From NCBI GenBank assembly GCA_964396185.1, contig CAYNEI010000001.1, forward strand, positions 1 through 64,000: a DNA stretch of 64,000 bases. Reading direction: 5' to 3'. A program made the translations under genes and the position numbers. Origin of the DNA: CAYNEI01 sp964396185 (GTDB lineage Archaea; Thermoplasmatota; SW-10-69-26). Of this stretch, positions 35,801 to 42,439 are shown one piece after another. The notes beneath the pieces are model-generated. The model was not told where the DNA came from. It worked only from the letters and a program-made list of their open reading frames with translations, and did not search any database. The first letter of the stretch is position 1. Each line of letters opens with the position of its first letter.

Positions 35801-36909
35801 GGATCGCGCGCGCTCTCGTTGCCAGTCGGGAAGTTGATGTATTCGCAATCCACCGGGTTGTCGCCCTCCCAGAGATCCGTGGTTGGGAGGCTCCCGGTGA
35901 AGGCGTTGAAATGCTGGTACGGCTCCTCAACGTTGGAGGGCCGGTAAAGGCAAAGCCAGACATCCACGTCCCCGTCGTCGGTGTCATCGCTACCGTCGAC
36001 GCGGTCGTGGCTGGTTTCCACGCCTGTTCGAAGCGTGAGGTTCAGGGTGACCGAGGTGCCCTGTTCGATGGTGGTCTCATCAGCCCCAGTCACGAAATCG
36101 TTGAACCGGACCTCGAAGTCGCTTGGGTCGAGGTCCAGCTCCACGGGGAAGACGGTGTGGGCCTCAAGCCCCCCCTCGCGGAACCGGTCGCTGCCCACAC
36201 GGGCCTCGAGCACGTAGGGCTCGTTCAGGTCCGCGCTGCCCTGATCGAAGGGAGAGGTTCCACTGAAGTGGTAGTGACCGGGTTCGGTGAGCTCGATGAG
36301 GAAGAAGCAAAGTTGGCCGTTGGTTCCCGCATGGAGGTCGTTCTCGTCGACGAACCCCGGCTCACCCTGGTCATTCCCGCAACCATCCTCGCCTGTGTTC
36401 AGAGGTGTCGTCGGATCGTCTTCGTAGTAGGTGATGTTGAAGGCCCGGTGGACCCGTTGGGCGTCTTCATCTTGGTCGAAATTGATGCGGTAGACGAAGT
36501 CGGTGTCCCCGTCTTGGGCGTCGACGCGGACCTCGTCGTCCTCATCCAGGGTCTGCTCCTCGATCCAGTCGAACCGGATGGTATCCGTGCTGACGCTGCT
36601 GTACTCAACAGAGACGAGCACCAGCCCGCGGCCGGGGATGAGGTTGCTTTCCCGCTCGTTCTCATCGGTCCCATCAGGGATCTGGGTCCAAGCGGCCACA
36701 GGGTCGATGCGGTCCCCGTCACCATCGGTGGTGTCGGCAAGGGTCTCCGGGTCCCCAGGCGCGGACCACGTGTAACTCTGGACATCATCGATGGCAGCCT
36801 GGCCTTGATCAGCCATGGCCAGCACACCAGCAAGAAGTGCTAGTGTGGAGACAGCGATGATGAGCCAAGTGCGGGTTGTCGTGTGAGCAGTGCGCGGAAC
36901 TGGGTCCAT
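29803..36909 (-). CDS. Giant cell-surface protein, 2368 residues
   Basis: The largest gene of the window. A signal peptide occupies about residues 1-38 (TWLIIAVSTLALLAGVLAMA). The rest is extracellular, strongly acidic and rich in Thr, Ser, Asp and Gly, with many Ig-like, NEW3-like and CARDB-like beta-sandwich repeats. Recognisable ones include IPIEILNHGNAEDQVRV and IPASIENTGNTQARYWF in the first third. In the last third are repeated units with VTVDDTPPSVSI, SARDEAGNAANETTSVTVDATPPEL and NEAPTVSIISPTADARL. It ends with one membrane helix (VTVLVLAMATAGLAAFAAF) and a short GRWGQ tail. This is a filamentous or brush-like surface protein anchored in the membrane. The frame is open to 37164, but ATG 36909 gives the signal peptide. 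It is coupled to the zinc-ribbon gene by a GTGA overlap and is divergent from 37021. No catalytic motif was seen. Confidence 0.9.
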   Translation of the reverse strand: MDPVPRTAHTTTRTWLIIAVSTLALLAGVLAMADQGQAAIDDVQSYTWSAPGDPETLADTTDGDGDRIDPVAAWTQIPDGTDENERESNLIPGRGLVLVSVEYSSVSTDTIRFDWIEEQTLDEDDEVRVDAQDGDTDFVYRINFDQDEDAQRVHRAFNITYYEDDPTTPLNTGEDGCGNDQGEPGFVDENDLHAGTNGQLCFFLIELTEPGHYHFSGTSPFDQGSADLNEPYVLEARVGSDRFREGGLEAHTVFPVELDLDPSDFEVRFNDFVTGADETTIEQGTSVTLNLTLRTGVETSHDRVDGSDDTDDGDVDVWLCLYRPSNVEEPYQHFNAFTGSLPTTDLWEGDNPVDCEYINFPTGNESARDPTNGLAIHPVRQDPVESGGFGDGTETRFYEYTFTLAEDLEPEGTSFVDEFFFRVITRDVYGNVVVEDRDSTGGSPTDVQRFKVATYDLEMDPVTVPDFELTTFRDNDGCFQDAGDNSASNPCNRTLDLTPDPDFPAIEIPIEILNHGNAEDQVRVRATHEGGEQAWEVTLRGPSGATSNENGILTFEISEHVARNDPARETVTVEIQPDDQALGGEFKVVELEISSLRADSASIFQRLFLEGELFEIHQASLLLEGERIADESASPDDIFTIPASIENTGNTQARYWFDLASNSDNVCRIGTGSQEDRVNIQFQRTSGSTITASNALTVSAGSGPTDIQLRVDVGRDVPRTQGTPFRCSFTVINEEGANPELVPKEPALDLTITGASNIQIIELTELRQDEVNVTGTRLAETVAPTSTGHTVELFLENVGTVSLDPKLTIRTLQDDKNLAGSWVGVDATTGNVIPFTTARQAFTLTHSDAEDVARIKDHLSKFGQGGGSGITEQGSWECLSVDADSPQDGEDRVVCRVLLQFRPPTDNNGNSLAVRGDHAVYEIEWVDETEGIRGNVTVDLTFDHVGQVTVDSITRHVVDTGSSDSSTVTFDAVLNSGRDFGAAGDVASQLSVEFGTESCETGGPESFRSTQTTAGFQVPVNFDTGGFDCTWSGNQLVVTVPSGEEGTAQVSLVVEDDEGSILRVREPAHLRLVDDADDAPTTSMTDFLIQPDPEMPVNGTQYARLVFSPPSTDNLDSMVLTRRTGESAFEPYTDCTFDGHGESTESKITVVSPSTGLSDDVLNDEDRLDADQDFAGLILQEGPSSGDQDRAVVVGSVTIVGWGDGSTLEWREGWNPLVLYIEDRDGDPARNLAGVDEDDLDVDLNFVLRANSTTGPITDSFKLSTDDDSLPLRSLAGGYYALDVFLPEGLDDADLDALAGTRAGASSFTLADHPVDDRFDLDVEAWSLHVGTDRLRSTGGDDLDGDAYWSAADLGLVEPGGPATDEPEFNGTAGTSAIQDSGQAAGKSEIDFDPSDDPREDDRTFVHASVRFLGGPMDPAAPLHTGFGVHDYATYLLEEEDQPQTGGDSIGERDQDTANEFHEHTFQPYTDGTASLFVQARDRSSLGNDRIVSLTPDADTEGLFKAVTSFPDTGSDVFTWRTQVTVRDGDGDRITRLLADVTTHAQREPSSNGIPMPLCIENDSTGNAPGLFGKDDLGSNDIVDLRAIPGLRLDRGQFTLNPVLSDGNAFLIGDPQTGGPYENTLATIQGAGLIGLDISRLPDGAEVGVPITIQVGASGPVDNVRAELRAGGEAVETVTLSLKSGLYTGSIEPDSEGAHTLRILATDTAGGVTVADKVLNISENAPPRISITRPSLSDTDTGAIRPGGSMEASVTDRSITASAISVELKDTGSGDDDGPTPGPLTAENVSITGVQNITTPGDKSLSVSITNETGESVPAKVYVNLTGADESSFMAEGADGSVTGTLQFNVTGDYTLTVETNRTDVTAATFDVLVEEESTAGTFQPVPASQVSIDCSGQSSCDVTYTPTGLSDGDTLEIRIIAEVAADDTSSRTFTVTVDDTPPSVSITINQPKVGQGSQTIVGPATSVDVTATPSTDVDTITVRGLRDDTERGSTTVSQATATVSLSDIGLDTEGSATIEVSARDEAGNAANETTSVTVDATPPELDRANVEPSGGNVRVSVEATDTNGIGTVTLFHRAPGAASFSSKTMEAGDGDVFSADVDVASDATELEYYIEATDAVNNKRNLGDRGTPRLADLSGFDLTNEAPTVSIISPTADARLRGIITVEFDVEDPDLGDTLSITTRVNPTSGSPLSVDVPTGETTLEVDVSELEEGGAMIVVEVSDGEETASDSVNVMIDNNPDPREPTMEPGEDLELCFNYEAPANTTRVEFQLMRNNDAVATSDATESEPGVWCANFDVTEEGTYVVNIKAVDADGETTDERTSDVVSIQSIGDALGAPVGRFVTVLVLAMATAGLAAFAAFGRWGQ

Positions 36910-36982
36910 GAGCGGGTCCAACCTACCCTTTGCAGGGCAAGCAGCCAGTAGCACAGGCCAGTGATAAGCTTTCCTTCCTAAG

Positions 36983-37001
36983 GTTATGCGAGACTCATAA
37001 C
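36983..37001. promoter_or_regulatory. Inverted repeat in the divergent promoter region 36910-37020
   Basis: GTTATG at 36983-36988 and CATAAC at 36996-37001 are perfect inverted arms with a 7-base spacer. The site lies 20 bases before the 37021 start codon, overlaps its likely TATA region, and is about 75 bases before the start of the giant surface-protein gene on the other strand. It could control either gene. Confidence 0.4.
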
Positions 37002-37020
37002 GTGAATACATTGAATACCG

Positions 37021-37227
37021 ATGCCATCCTTCCAAGTTAACGTGCCTAGAACGACGATCCCGCTGACCATGGACACCCGGGACCGGCTCAAGGCCCTGGG
37101 CCGCAAAGGGGAGACCTATGATGAACTCGTGAACCGGTTGATCGACCACTACCTGCGCGTCCAAGCGCGTGGTGGGCCGGTGAGCGGTGTGGATGAGATC
37201 GACTTCACACGGGTGGATCGGGAGTGA
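37021..37227 (+). CDS. Small antitoxin-like protein (VapB/DUF7557-like)
   Basis: 68 residues. The central part TTIPLTMDTRDRLKALGRKGETYDELVNRLIDHYL resembles the short VapB/RHH-type antitoxins and DUF7557 proteins of archaea: a beta strand followed by two helices, with the KGETYDELVNRLI signature. Such proteins bind DNA as dimers and are usually followed by a PIN toxin. No toxin gene follows; only 127 non-coding bases separate it from the convergent ATPase gene. The inverted repeat at 36983-37001 just upstream would suit autoregulation. It may be an orphan antitoxin or may regulate the surface-protein gene. Confidence 0.7.
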   Translation: MPSFQVNVPRTTIPLTMDTRDRLKALGRKGETYDELVNRLIDHYLRVQARGGPVSGVDEIDFTRVDRE

Positions 37228-37354
37228 TCGGTGCCTAAAACACCAAGAACACGGAGTTCACAAAGGTTCGAACCGCCAAGCTGTGGGCCTTCGGCCAACT
37301 CGTGAACGGCTTGAGTCTTCGACCCTCATCGCGGGGCAGCACCGGGCTTGAGAG

Positions 37355-38746
37355 TCACAAGCCGGGCGTCTCGCAAGCGTCCACGAGGTCATCCAGCTCG
37401 AACAGGTGCACGTCGGAGCGGGCCGCCGCCTCGTCCACCAAGGCATCCTCGAAACCCCCCCGGCTGAACAAGGCGAAGCTCTCCTCGCGCGGTCCACCGC
37501 GCTCGGGCGACCAGCGGACGTGCTCTGCCTTCTGCTCGAGTCGATGGAGATCACGGGTCGAGACCGGAGCGTTCGAGAACTTGCACTCCCCCAGCACGAT
37601 CTGGTCGCTGCTGGTCAGGCCCACCACGTCGATCTCGTGCTCCCCGTACCACCAGCGGCCGATGCGCTGGAACGGCACCGCGGCTAGCAGGCGGGGGAGG
37701 GCTTGCTGGCAGACCCGCTCGAAGGGTTCGGCGGCGTGGTCGGCCATCGCTGGAGCGACGAGTTGCTCGGCGGCGTCGTCGCCCAGCAGGGCGATCTGGC
37801 TTCGGTGAGCATGCACGAAGCGGAACCAGAAGGCCAGAAAGGGGTCGGCGATGCGGTACTGGCCCTTCCGCGAGCGCGCGGGGTCCTCGGTCACCGGGAC
37901 CTCACGCTCCAGGACGCGTGTTCTACAAAGCTTGCGCAGATAGGTGCCCACCGAGGCCGCCTCCACGCCCGCCTTCTGCGCGATCTCGTTCGGCGTGCGC
38001 TTCCCCGCGGCCACCGCCTGCACGATCGCGAGGTAGGTGGACGGCTGGGCGAACGCCTGTTGCAACAGGAACTCGCCTTCATCGTGCAACAGGGAGCCCG
38101 GAGAGAGGATCAGCGCCTGGACGTTCTCCAGGATCCCCTGGCTTGGATCCACGTGCTCGAGGCTGTGAGGCATGCCACCGAAGACGCTCCAAGCGAGCAC
38201 CCGGTCCTCGGAGCTCCATCCCGGCAGGAACCCGCCGGCCTCCCAGAGGGTGAGAGGCGCGAGATCCAGGTTTCCGGTCCTCCGCCCGAACAGGGGGCTT
38301 TTGGCGGAAAGCACCTCGTCCTCCATGATGCTGAGGCTCGAGCCGACGAGCACGAGGGTGCTGGCGGTCTCTTGGAGCGAGAGGTCCCAGGCCCGCTGGA
38401 ACGTGGACGGTACCGAGGGGTCAGCGGTCACGAGGTAGGGGAACTCGTCGATGATCACGATGCGGTCCTGCTCGCCCAGGCGGGCAAGGATGACCTCCCA
38501 ATCAAGTCGAAGGTCGGCCACCTCCGGGACGTGTTCGGCAGCCACCTCCACGAAATCCTCCAGTTGGATCTGGGGGGTGGATTCCCTTGCTTGGTAGTAC
38601 ACAACATCGTCCCGGCCCCTGATCGATCTCCGGGCCAGCGCACTCTTCCCGACGCGGCGTCGGCCGTAGATCACGAGGAACTCAGCGCGATCGGAGTTGT
38701 AGCTCTCGTCGAGCCAGGCCAGCTCGTCGACCCGGTTGACGAACAT
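37355..38746 (-). CDS. Archaeal ATPase with DUF234 domain (copy 2)
   Basis: 463 residues, same layout as 26292-27686. It starts FVNRVDELAWLDESY, with Walker A GRRRVGKS (28-35), Walker B IVIIDEFPYL, and the LVGSSLSIMEDEV sensor segment. A winged-helix segment reads TPNEIAQKAGVEAASVGTYL, followed by QYRIADPFLAFWFRFV. The C-terminal domain has YGEHEIDVVGL then VLGECKFS, the Asp and Glu-x-Lys pattern of PD-(D/E)XK nucleases. A TATA box (CTAAATATGTT on the minus strand, about 38763-38773) lies 23 bases upstream, and the flanking bases 38747-38830 are AT-rich compared with the surroundings. The two DUF234 proteins differ enough to be old paralogues or separate arrivals rather than a local duplication. 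Confidence 0.9.
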   Translation of the reverse strand: MFVNRVDELAWLDESYNSDRAEFLVIYGRRRVGKSALARRSIRGRDDVVYYQARESTPQIQLEDFVEVAAEHVPEVADLRLDWEVILARLGEQDRIVIIDEFPYLVTADPSVPSTFQRAWDLSLQETASTLVLVGSSLSIMEDEVLSAKSPLFGRRTGNLDLAPLTLWEAGGFLPGWSSEDRVLAWSVFGGMPHSLEHVDPSQGILENVQALILSPGSLLHDEGEFLLQQAFAQPSTYLAIVQAVAAGKRTPNEIAQKAGVEAASVGTYLRKLCRTRVLEREVPVTEDPARSRKGQYRIADPFLAFWFRFVHAHRSQIALLGDDAAEQLVAPAMADHAAEPFERVCQQALPRLLAAVPFQRIGRWWYGEHEIDVVGLTSSDQIVLGECKFSNAPVSTRDLHRLEQKAEHVRWSPERGGPREESFALFSRGGFEDALVDEAAARSDVHLFELDDLVDACETPGL

Positions 38747-38907
38747 ACTGGAGGATAGGTGAAAACATATTTAGTGTTTTTCGATTCTCTAAATCCATTT
38801 TCAGATGTTGACGAGAGTGGGGCTTTGCTGCAGGAGGGCGCGCCTGGGGAGCGCCCTTCCATAGCGCGACCCGAAACGTCCTTGTCCCCCATCCCGCTGT
38901 CCTCGTG

Positions 38908-39120
38908 ATGCCTCCCATCCAGCTCCGGTTCCACGGCTTATCCATGGACGAGGAGACGATCGAGCCCGCCGATGGGACCACGTTCGAGGATCTGCTCCGC
39001 GAGCGCGACATCCACCCCGAGACCGTGCTCGTGTTCTGCAACGACCAGGTGGTCCCTCACGAGCAGACCGTGCCCGCCGGTGCCGAGGTGCGTGTCATGC
39101 GCATCATCAGCGGTGGGTAG
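38908..39120 (+). CDS. Ubiquitin-like sulfur carrier of the ThiS/MoaD/SAMP group
   Basis: 70 residues with a beta-grasp pattern: IQLRFHGL, a helix with TTFEDLLRERDI, VLVFCNDQVVPHEQTV, AGAEVRVMRIISGG. The C-terminal Gly-Gly is the site that is adenylated and thiolated or conjugated. Related proteins deliver sulfur for tRNA thiolation, thiamine or molybdopterin, or act as archaeal protein modifiers (SAMPs). The terminal RIISGG resembles ThiS-like members. GTG 38905 directly precedes ATG 38908; ATG is preferred. The next gene, cbf5, has its own TATA box. Confidence 0.85.
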   Translation: MPPIQLRFHGLSMDEETIEPADGTTFEDLLRERDIHPETVLVFCNDQVVPHEQTVPAGAEVRVMRIISGG

Positions 39121-39218
39121 GACCAACAGATCCCCGTGCACCCGACGCGCCCGGTCGCCCGTCTTGCGCGGCCCAGCCGCGCACCTGAGCGGCCAAGGCT
39201 CCGGGCGGCGCCCGCACC

Positions 39219-39231
39219 CTTTTAATCACAG
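39219..39231 (+). promoter_or_regulatory. TATA box for cbf5
   Basis: CCCTTTTAATCAC, centred about 27 bases before GTG 39250; supports a leaderless message with a GTG start. Confidence 0.6.
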
Positions 39232-39249
39232 GCCCTCCTGGCCAGCCTA

Positions 39250-40206
39250 GTGTCCGAGCGACTCGTGCGAGCCCAGGCCGACACAGACAGCGCCCATGGC
39301 TGCGTGCCCTCCCAGCGGCCGGTGAGTGAGCTGGTGCGCACGGGCTGCATCGTGCTCGACAAGCCCAAGGGCCCCTCGAGCCACCAGGTGGCCACCTGGG
39401 TGCGCGACATCTTCGGCGTGGACAAAGCCGGGCACGCGGGCACACTGGACCCCAACGTGACCGGTGTTCTGCCTATGGGGCTCTCGGATGCCACCAAGGC
39501 GTTGGCGGCTCTCAAGGATGCCGACAAGGCCTACGTCGGCGTCATGGTGCTCCACGACGACGTGGAGGACAAGGCGCTCGAGGAGGCCTTCACCCGGTTC
39601 ACCGGCGAGATCTACCAGCGCCCACCCAAGCGCAGCGCCGTCAAGCGCGAGCTGCGCACCCGGCGCATCGAGTCGCTGGAGCTGCTCGAGGTGGACGAGC
39701 GCAGCGTGCTCTTCAAGGTGGACTGCCAGGGCGGCACCTACATCCGCAAGCTGGCCACGGACATGGGCACGTACCTGGGCGTGGGCGCGCACTTGGCCGA
39801 GCTTCGGCGCACGCGCGTGGGCCACGTCACCGAGGACCAGGTCGTCAACCTGCACGCCGTCCAGGACGGCTGGGACGAGTGGACCGACGAGAAGCGCGAC
39901 GACTGGCTGCGCGAGACCGTGGTCCCCATGGAGAGCTTCCTCTCGGGGCTGCCCAAGATCATCGTGCGGGACAGCGCCGTGGATGCCGTCTGCCACGGTG
40001 CTCCGCTGGCGGTGCCTGGTGTGCTCGAGGTCACGCGCTCGCTGGAGGCCGGGCAGACCTGCGTGCTCGAGACGCTCAAGGGCGAGGCCATCGCGCTGGC
40101 CAGAAGCGAGCTCAACGCGCTGCAGATGATGATGGCCGAGAGCGGCGTGGTGGCCAAGGCCGAGCGGACGCTGATGGAGCCTGGTGTTTACCCACGTGGC
40201 TGGTAG
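39250..40206 (+). CDS. cbf5: H/ACA RNP pseudouridine synthase Cbf5
   Basis: Cbf5 makes pseudouridine in rRNA guided by H/ACA RNAs, and Psi55 in tRNA. The 318-residue protein has TGCIVLDKPKGPSSHQVATWVR, the catalytic Asp67 in GHAGTLDPNVTGVLP, the motif RPPKRSAVKRELRTRRI and GTYIRKLATDMG. A C-terminal PUA domain begins near residue 235 and includes VCHGAPLAVPGVL. Length and PUA domain are archaeal. The first 28 residues precede the family core. The GTG start is supported by the TATA box. Confidence 0.95.
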   Translation: MSERLVRAQADTDSAHGCVPSQRPVSELVRTGCIVLDKPKGPSSHQVATWVRDIFGVDKAGHAGTLDPNVTGVLPMGLSDATKALAALKDADKAYVGVMVLHDDVEDKALEEAFTRFTGEIYQRPPKRSAVKRELRTRRIESLELLEVDERSVLFKVDCQGGTYIRKLATDMGTYLGVGAHLAELRRTRVGHVTEDQVVNLHAVQDGWDEWTDEKRDDWLRETVVPMESFLSGLPKIIVRDSAVDAVCHGAPLAVPGVLEVTRSLEAGQTCVLETLKGEAIALARSELNALQMMMAESGVVAKAERTLMEPGVYPRGW

Positions 40207-40245
40207 AGACCGGCCGCGAGCCCAGCTCGCGGTGGCCCGGGCGCG

Positions 40246-41022
40246 TCACCGGCGCTGCTGGGGTTCCCGGTAGAGCAGCTCCTCGTCGCTGCGCTTCTCT
40301 TCCTGGTACTCCTTGATGAACTCGGCCGGCACGCCGCCGTAGGCCGTGTTGGCTGGGATCTCGGTGTTCTTGGTGACGAACGAGAGGGCACCGATGGACC
40401 CGTTGCGGCCCACCTTGACGCCTGGCGAGACGATGCTCCCGGTGCCGATGGTGGCCCCCTGCTCGAAGACGACAGGCGCGGCTTTGACCTTGCCTCCTTC
40501 GACCAGGTGCGCGCTGAGCTGGGCCTTGCCACCGATGACCACATGGTCGCCCATGGTGAACAGGTTGATGTCGTAGATCGCAGCGGTGTTGATGTGGACG
40601 CCCTTGCCGATCTTGGCGCCCATGCCGCGCATGTACCAGCGCCAGATGGGCGTGGCTCGGAAGAGCTCGCCGCAGATGACTCTGACCACGTGGGCCACGA
40701 CGTTGTACTTCACCCAGCCGAGCACCTCGGGTCCCAGCTCCTCAAGCGAGTGCTCTCCTGAGGGGGTGCGCCAGCGGAGCAGGCGGCAGGCTGCCGCGGT
40801 GAGCGCCATGAGCGCGCAGCTGAAGATGATGTAGGCGGGGGCCACGCTGACAGCCAACATGGCGGTGCGCACGATCACCGGCGCGCCGATCTCCAAGCTG
40901 GCCACCCACTGCCAGAACGTGATGGCGGGCAGGGCGGCCAACCCGAACACGAGGCTCTCCACGGCGAGGATGGCCAGCACGGTCCACGTGACGCGCAGGC
41001 CCTTGACGAGCTTGGAGGCCAC
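40246..41022 (-). CDS. Membrane-associated left-handed beta-helix acyltransferase
   Basis: 258 residues. Two or three membrane helices occupy the N-terminal 100 residues (VLAILAVESLVFGLAALPAI, and a second near IIFSCALMALTAAAC). The C-terminal half is a hexapeptide-repeat left-handed beta-helix: GAKIGKGVHINTAAI, MGDHVVIGGKAQLS, GATIGTGSIVSPGVKVG and GSIGALSFV, ending with the typical NTAYGGVPAEFI cap. Such proteins transfer acyl groups from CoA or carrier protein. GTG 41022 starts two bases after the stop of the PlsC-type gene, so the two acyltransferases are probably coupled and may act on the same lipid or glycan. Confidence 0.82.
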   Translation of the reverse strand: MASKLVKGLRVTWTVLAILAVESLVFGLAALPAITFWQWVASLEIGAPVIVRTAMLAVSVAPAYIIFSCALMALTAAACRLLRWRTPSGEHSLEELGPEVLGWVKYNVVAHVVRVICGELFRATPIWRWYMRGMGAKIGKGVHINTAAIYDINLFTMGDHVVIGGKAQLSAHLVEGGKVKAAPVVFEQGATIGTGSIVSPGVKVGRNGSIGALSFVTKNTEIPANTAYGGVPAEFIKEYQEEKRSDEELLYREPQQRR

Positions 41023-41024
41023 GA

Positions 41025-41744
41025 TCAGGCCTCCTCTTCCAGGGAGAGGGCGTGTTGGCGGGTGCGAGCGATCTCGAGCAGGCGGCCGATCTCGTCCATG
41101 ATCTCATCGGTCACCTTGCGACAACTCCCCCGGTCCGTGGCCAGCTCAGCCATGCCCTCGTAGGCCCGGGGCTTGCCGGTGGCCAGCACCAGCGGCTCGT
41201 CCAGATGAGGCACGCGGGCGTGCTTGGGGAGCACGTGGTAGCTGGTCATGGCGATGGGGACCACCGGGGCGCCCGTGCGCATGGCCACCCGGGCCACGCC
41301 GGTGCGGCCTCGGCGCAGCGTGCCGTCCAGCGAGCGAGATCCCTCCGGGAAGATGCCGGCGACCCTTCCTTCGTTGACGCGGCGCACGGTGGCCTCCACG
41401 GCGGCCTGGTTCCCGCCGGAGACGCGGTCGACCTTGATGCCGCCGGCCTTGGAGAAGAAGAAGTCCGTGACGGGGTGGCGGAAGAGGTCGGCCTTGGCCA
41501 TCCAGTGCACCGGCCGGTCGAACACGGAGCCGATGAACACCGGGTCGAAGTAGGAGGCGTGGTTGGCCGCCAGGATCACGCCGCCCTGCTGGGGCAGGCG
41601 GTCCTTGCCGAGGACCTCGATGTTGAAGCCCTCGCGCACCCAGGGGCTGGCCAGGCGCTTGATGGTCCCCTGGATCGGGACCTCCTCCCACTCCTGGCTC
41701 TGCCCTCGGCCAAGAAGGCGGTCGAGCCACTGGAACCGACCCAT
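41025..41744 (-). CDS. PlsC-type 1-acyl-glycerophosphate acyltransferase
   Basis: 239 residues. The acyltransferase motif is NHASYFD (Asn61, His62, Asp67), and FPEGSRS supplies the phosphate-binding motif. Between them lie WMAKADLF and GGIKVDR, the other two conserved blocks of the family. In bacteria PlsC makes phosphatidic acid; archaeal membranes are built from ether lipids, so the substrate here is uncertain. The frame stays open to 42194 through the shadow of the next gene, but ATG 41744 gives a normal N-terminus. It is followed immediately by the beta-helix acyltransferase. Confidence 0.88.
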   Translation of the reverse strand: MGRFQWLDRLLGRGQSQEWEEVPIQGTIKRLASPWVREGFNIEVLGKDRLPQQGGVILAANHASYFDPVFIGSVFDRPVHWMAKADLFRHPVTDFFFSKAGGIKVDRVSGGNQAAVEATVRRVNEGRVAGIFPEGSRSLDGTLRRGRTGVARVAMRTGAPVVPIAMTSYHVLPKHARVPHLDEPLVLATGKPRAYEGMAELATDRGSCRKVTDEIMDEIGRLLEIARTRQHALSLEEEA

Positions 41745-41782
41745 CGGGCCTGGATGCGAGACCCCGTTCAAGAAGGTTCGTT

Positions 41783-42439
41783 CTACCCAACAGCCGGATC
41801 CGGATCGCTTGGAAGATCCAAATCCCGCCCGAAGACATCGCCGATCTTCGCAGCCGCGGCCTGCCTGCGGGCTCCGTGGAACTCTGAGAGCAGGTCGATG
41901 ACTTCTTGCCACGAGATGTCGTTGCCGAGGGCGCGCCGCAGCTCGTGGAGATCGCCTGCGTATTTGGCTGCCGCACCGACCTGCCCCTTCCCTGTGCAAT
42001 CCCCGTACGCGATGGCTTTCATCGCGAGGATGTGCTCCGCGATGGCCGTGGGGCCGATGGCCGTCTCGACGGCATGTTCCTGGATGCGTCTGGCAGCACC
42101 GGATGGGATCATCCCTTCGTCGGGTGTGATCACGTCGACTTCCCAAAGGATGTCCCCCACCTCGTCGAGGTTCACCAGCGCTACGGTCCCCCACCCCTTC
42201 TCTCGGATGTCGAGTCCCTCATCGGTCGCGATACGCTTGAGCATCACCCGGACCTCGTCGATGGTGAGGTCGTAGGCAGCCAGTGCATCCGCGTCCTTGG
42301 TCGACCGTTCGTAGAGCTCGAGCCCCACGACCGCTGTGCTTCCCACGAAGACCACCGGGAGGCCCTGCTCGGAGAACAGCTCGCGCATACGCACGGCGAG
42401 TTCCCGCTGTTCAGACCCGTCAAGCATGCGTCTCATCAT
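41783..42439 (-). CDS. Nucleotidyltransferase-like protein, putative toxin of an AbiE-like pair
   Basis: 218 residues. The N-terminal part has the minimal nucleotidyltransferase signature: VVFVGSTAVVGLELY (Gly-Ser at 33-34) followed by ERSTKDADAL, with two Asp residues spaced as in DxD (49 and 51). A further acidic strand with WEVDVI could supply the third carboxylate. This matches AbiEii/DUF6036-type and MNT-type toxins more than metabolic enzymes. It overlaps the upstream HTH gene by 20 bases (42420-42439), and GGAGG lies five bases before its first ATG, so the two are translationally coupled in the order regulator then nucleotidyltransferase, as in type IV toxin-antitoxin modules. I infer the toxin role from this layout. 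Confidence 0.7.
   Translation of the reverse strand: MMRRMLDGSEQRELAVRMRELFSEQGLPVVFVGSTAVVGLELYERSTKDADALAAYDLTIDEVRVMLKRIATDEGLDIREKGWGTVALVNLDEVGDILWEVDVITPDEGMIPSGAARRIQEHAVETAIGPTAIAEHILAMKAIAYGDCTGKGQVGAAAKYAGDLHELRRALGNDISWQEVIDLLSEFHGARRQAAAAKIGDVFGRDLDLPSDPDPAVG

Noticed and set aside
30679..36843. Long plus-strand open frames of 500-660 codons opposite the giant surface-protein gene
   Set aside because: They mirror the minus-strand frame and exist because its codons rarely give stops on the other strand. Their translations are Arg/His/Val-rich without domains, while the minus-strand product has a signal peptide, beta-sandwich repeats and an anchor.
37255..37275. GGTTCGAACC as a possible tRNA T loop
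   Set aside because: No acceptor, D or anticodon stems can be formed around it on either strand.
41745..42194. N-terminal extension of the PlsC-type frame
   Set aside because: It overlaps the nucleotidyltransferase gene in another frame and is Arg/His-rich; PlsC family sequence begins after ATG 41744.
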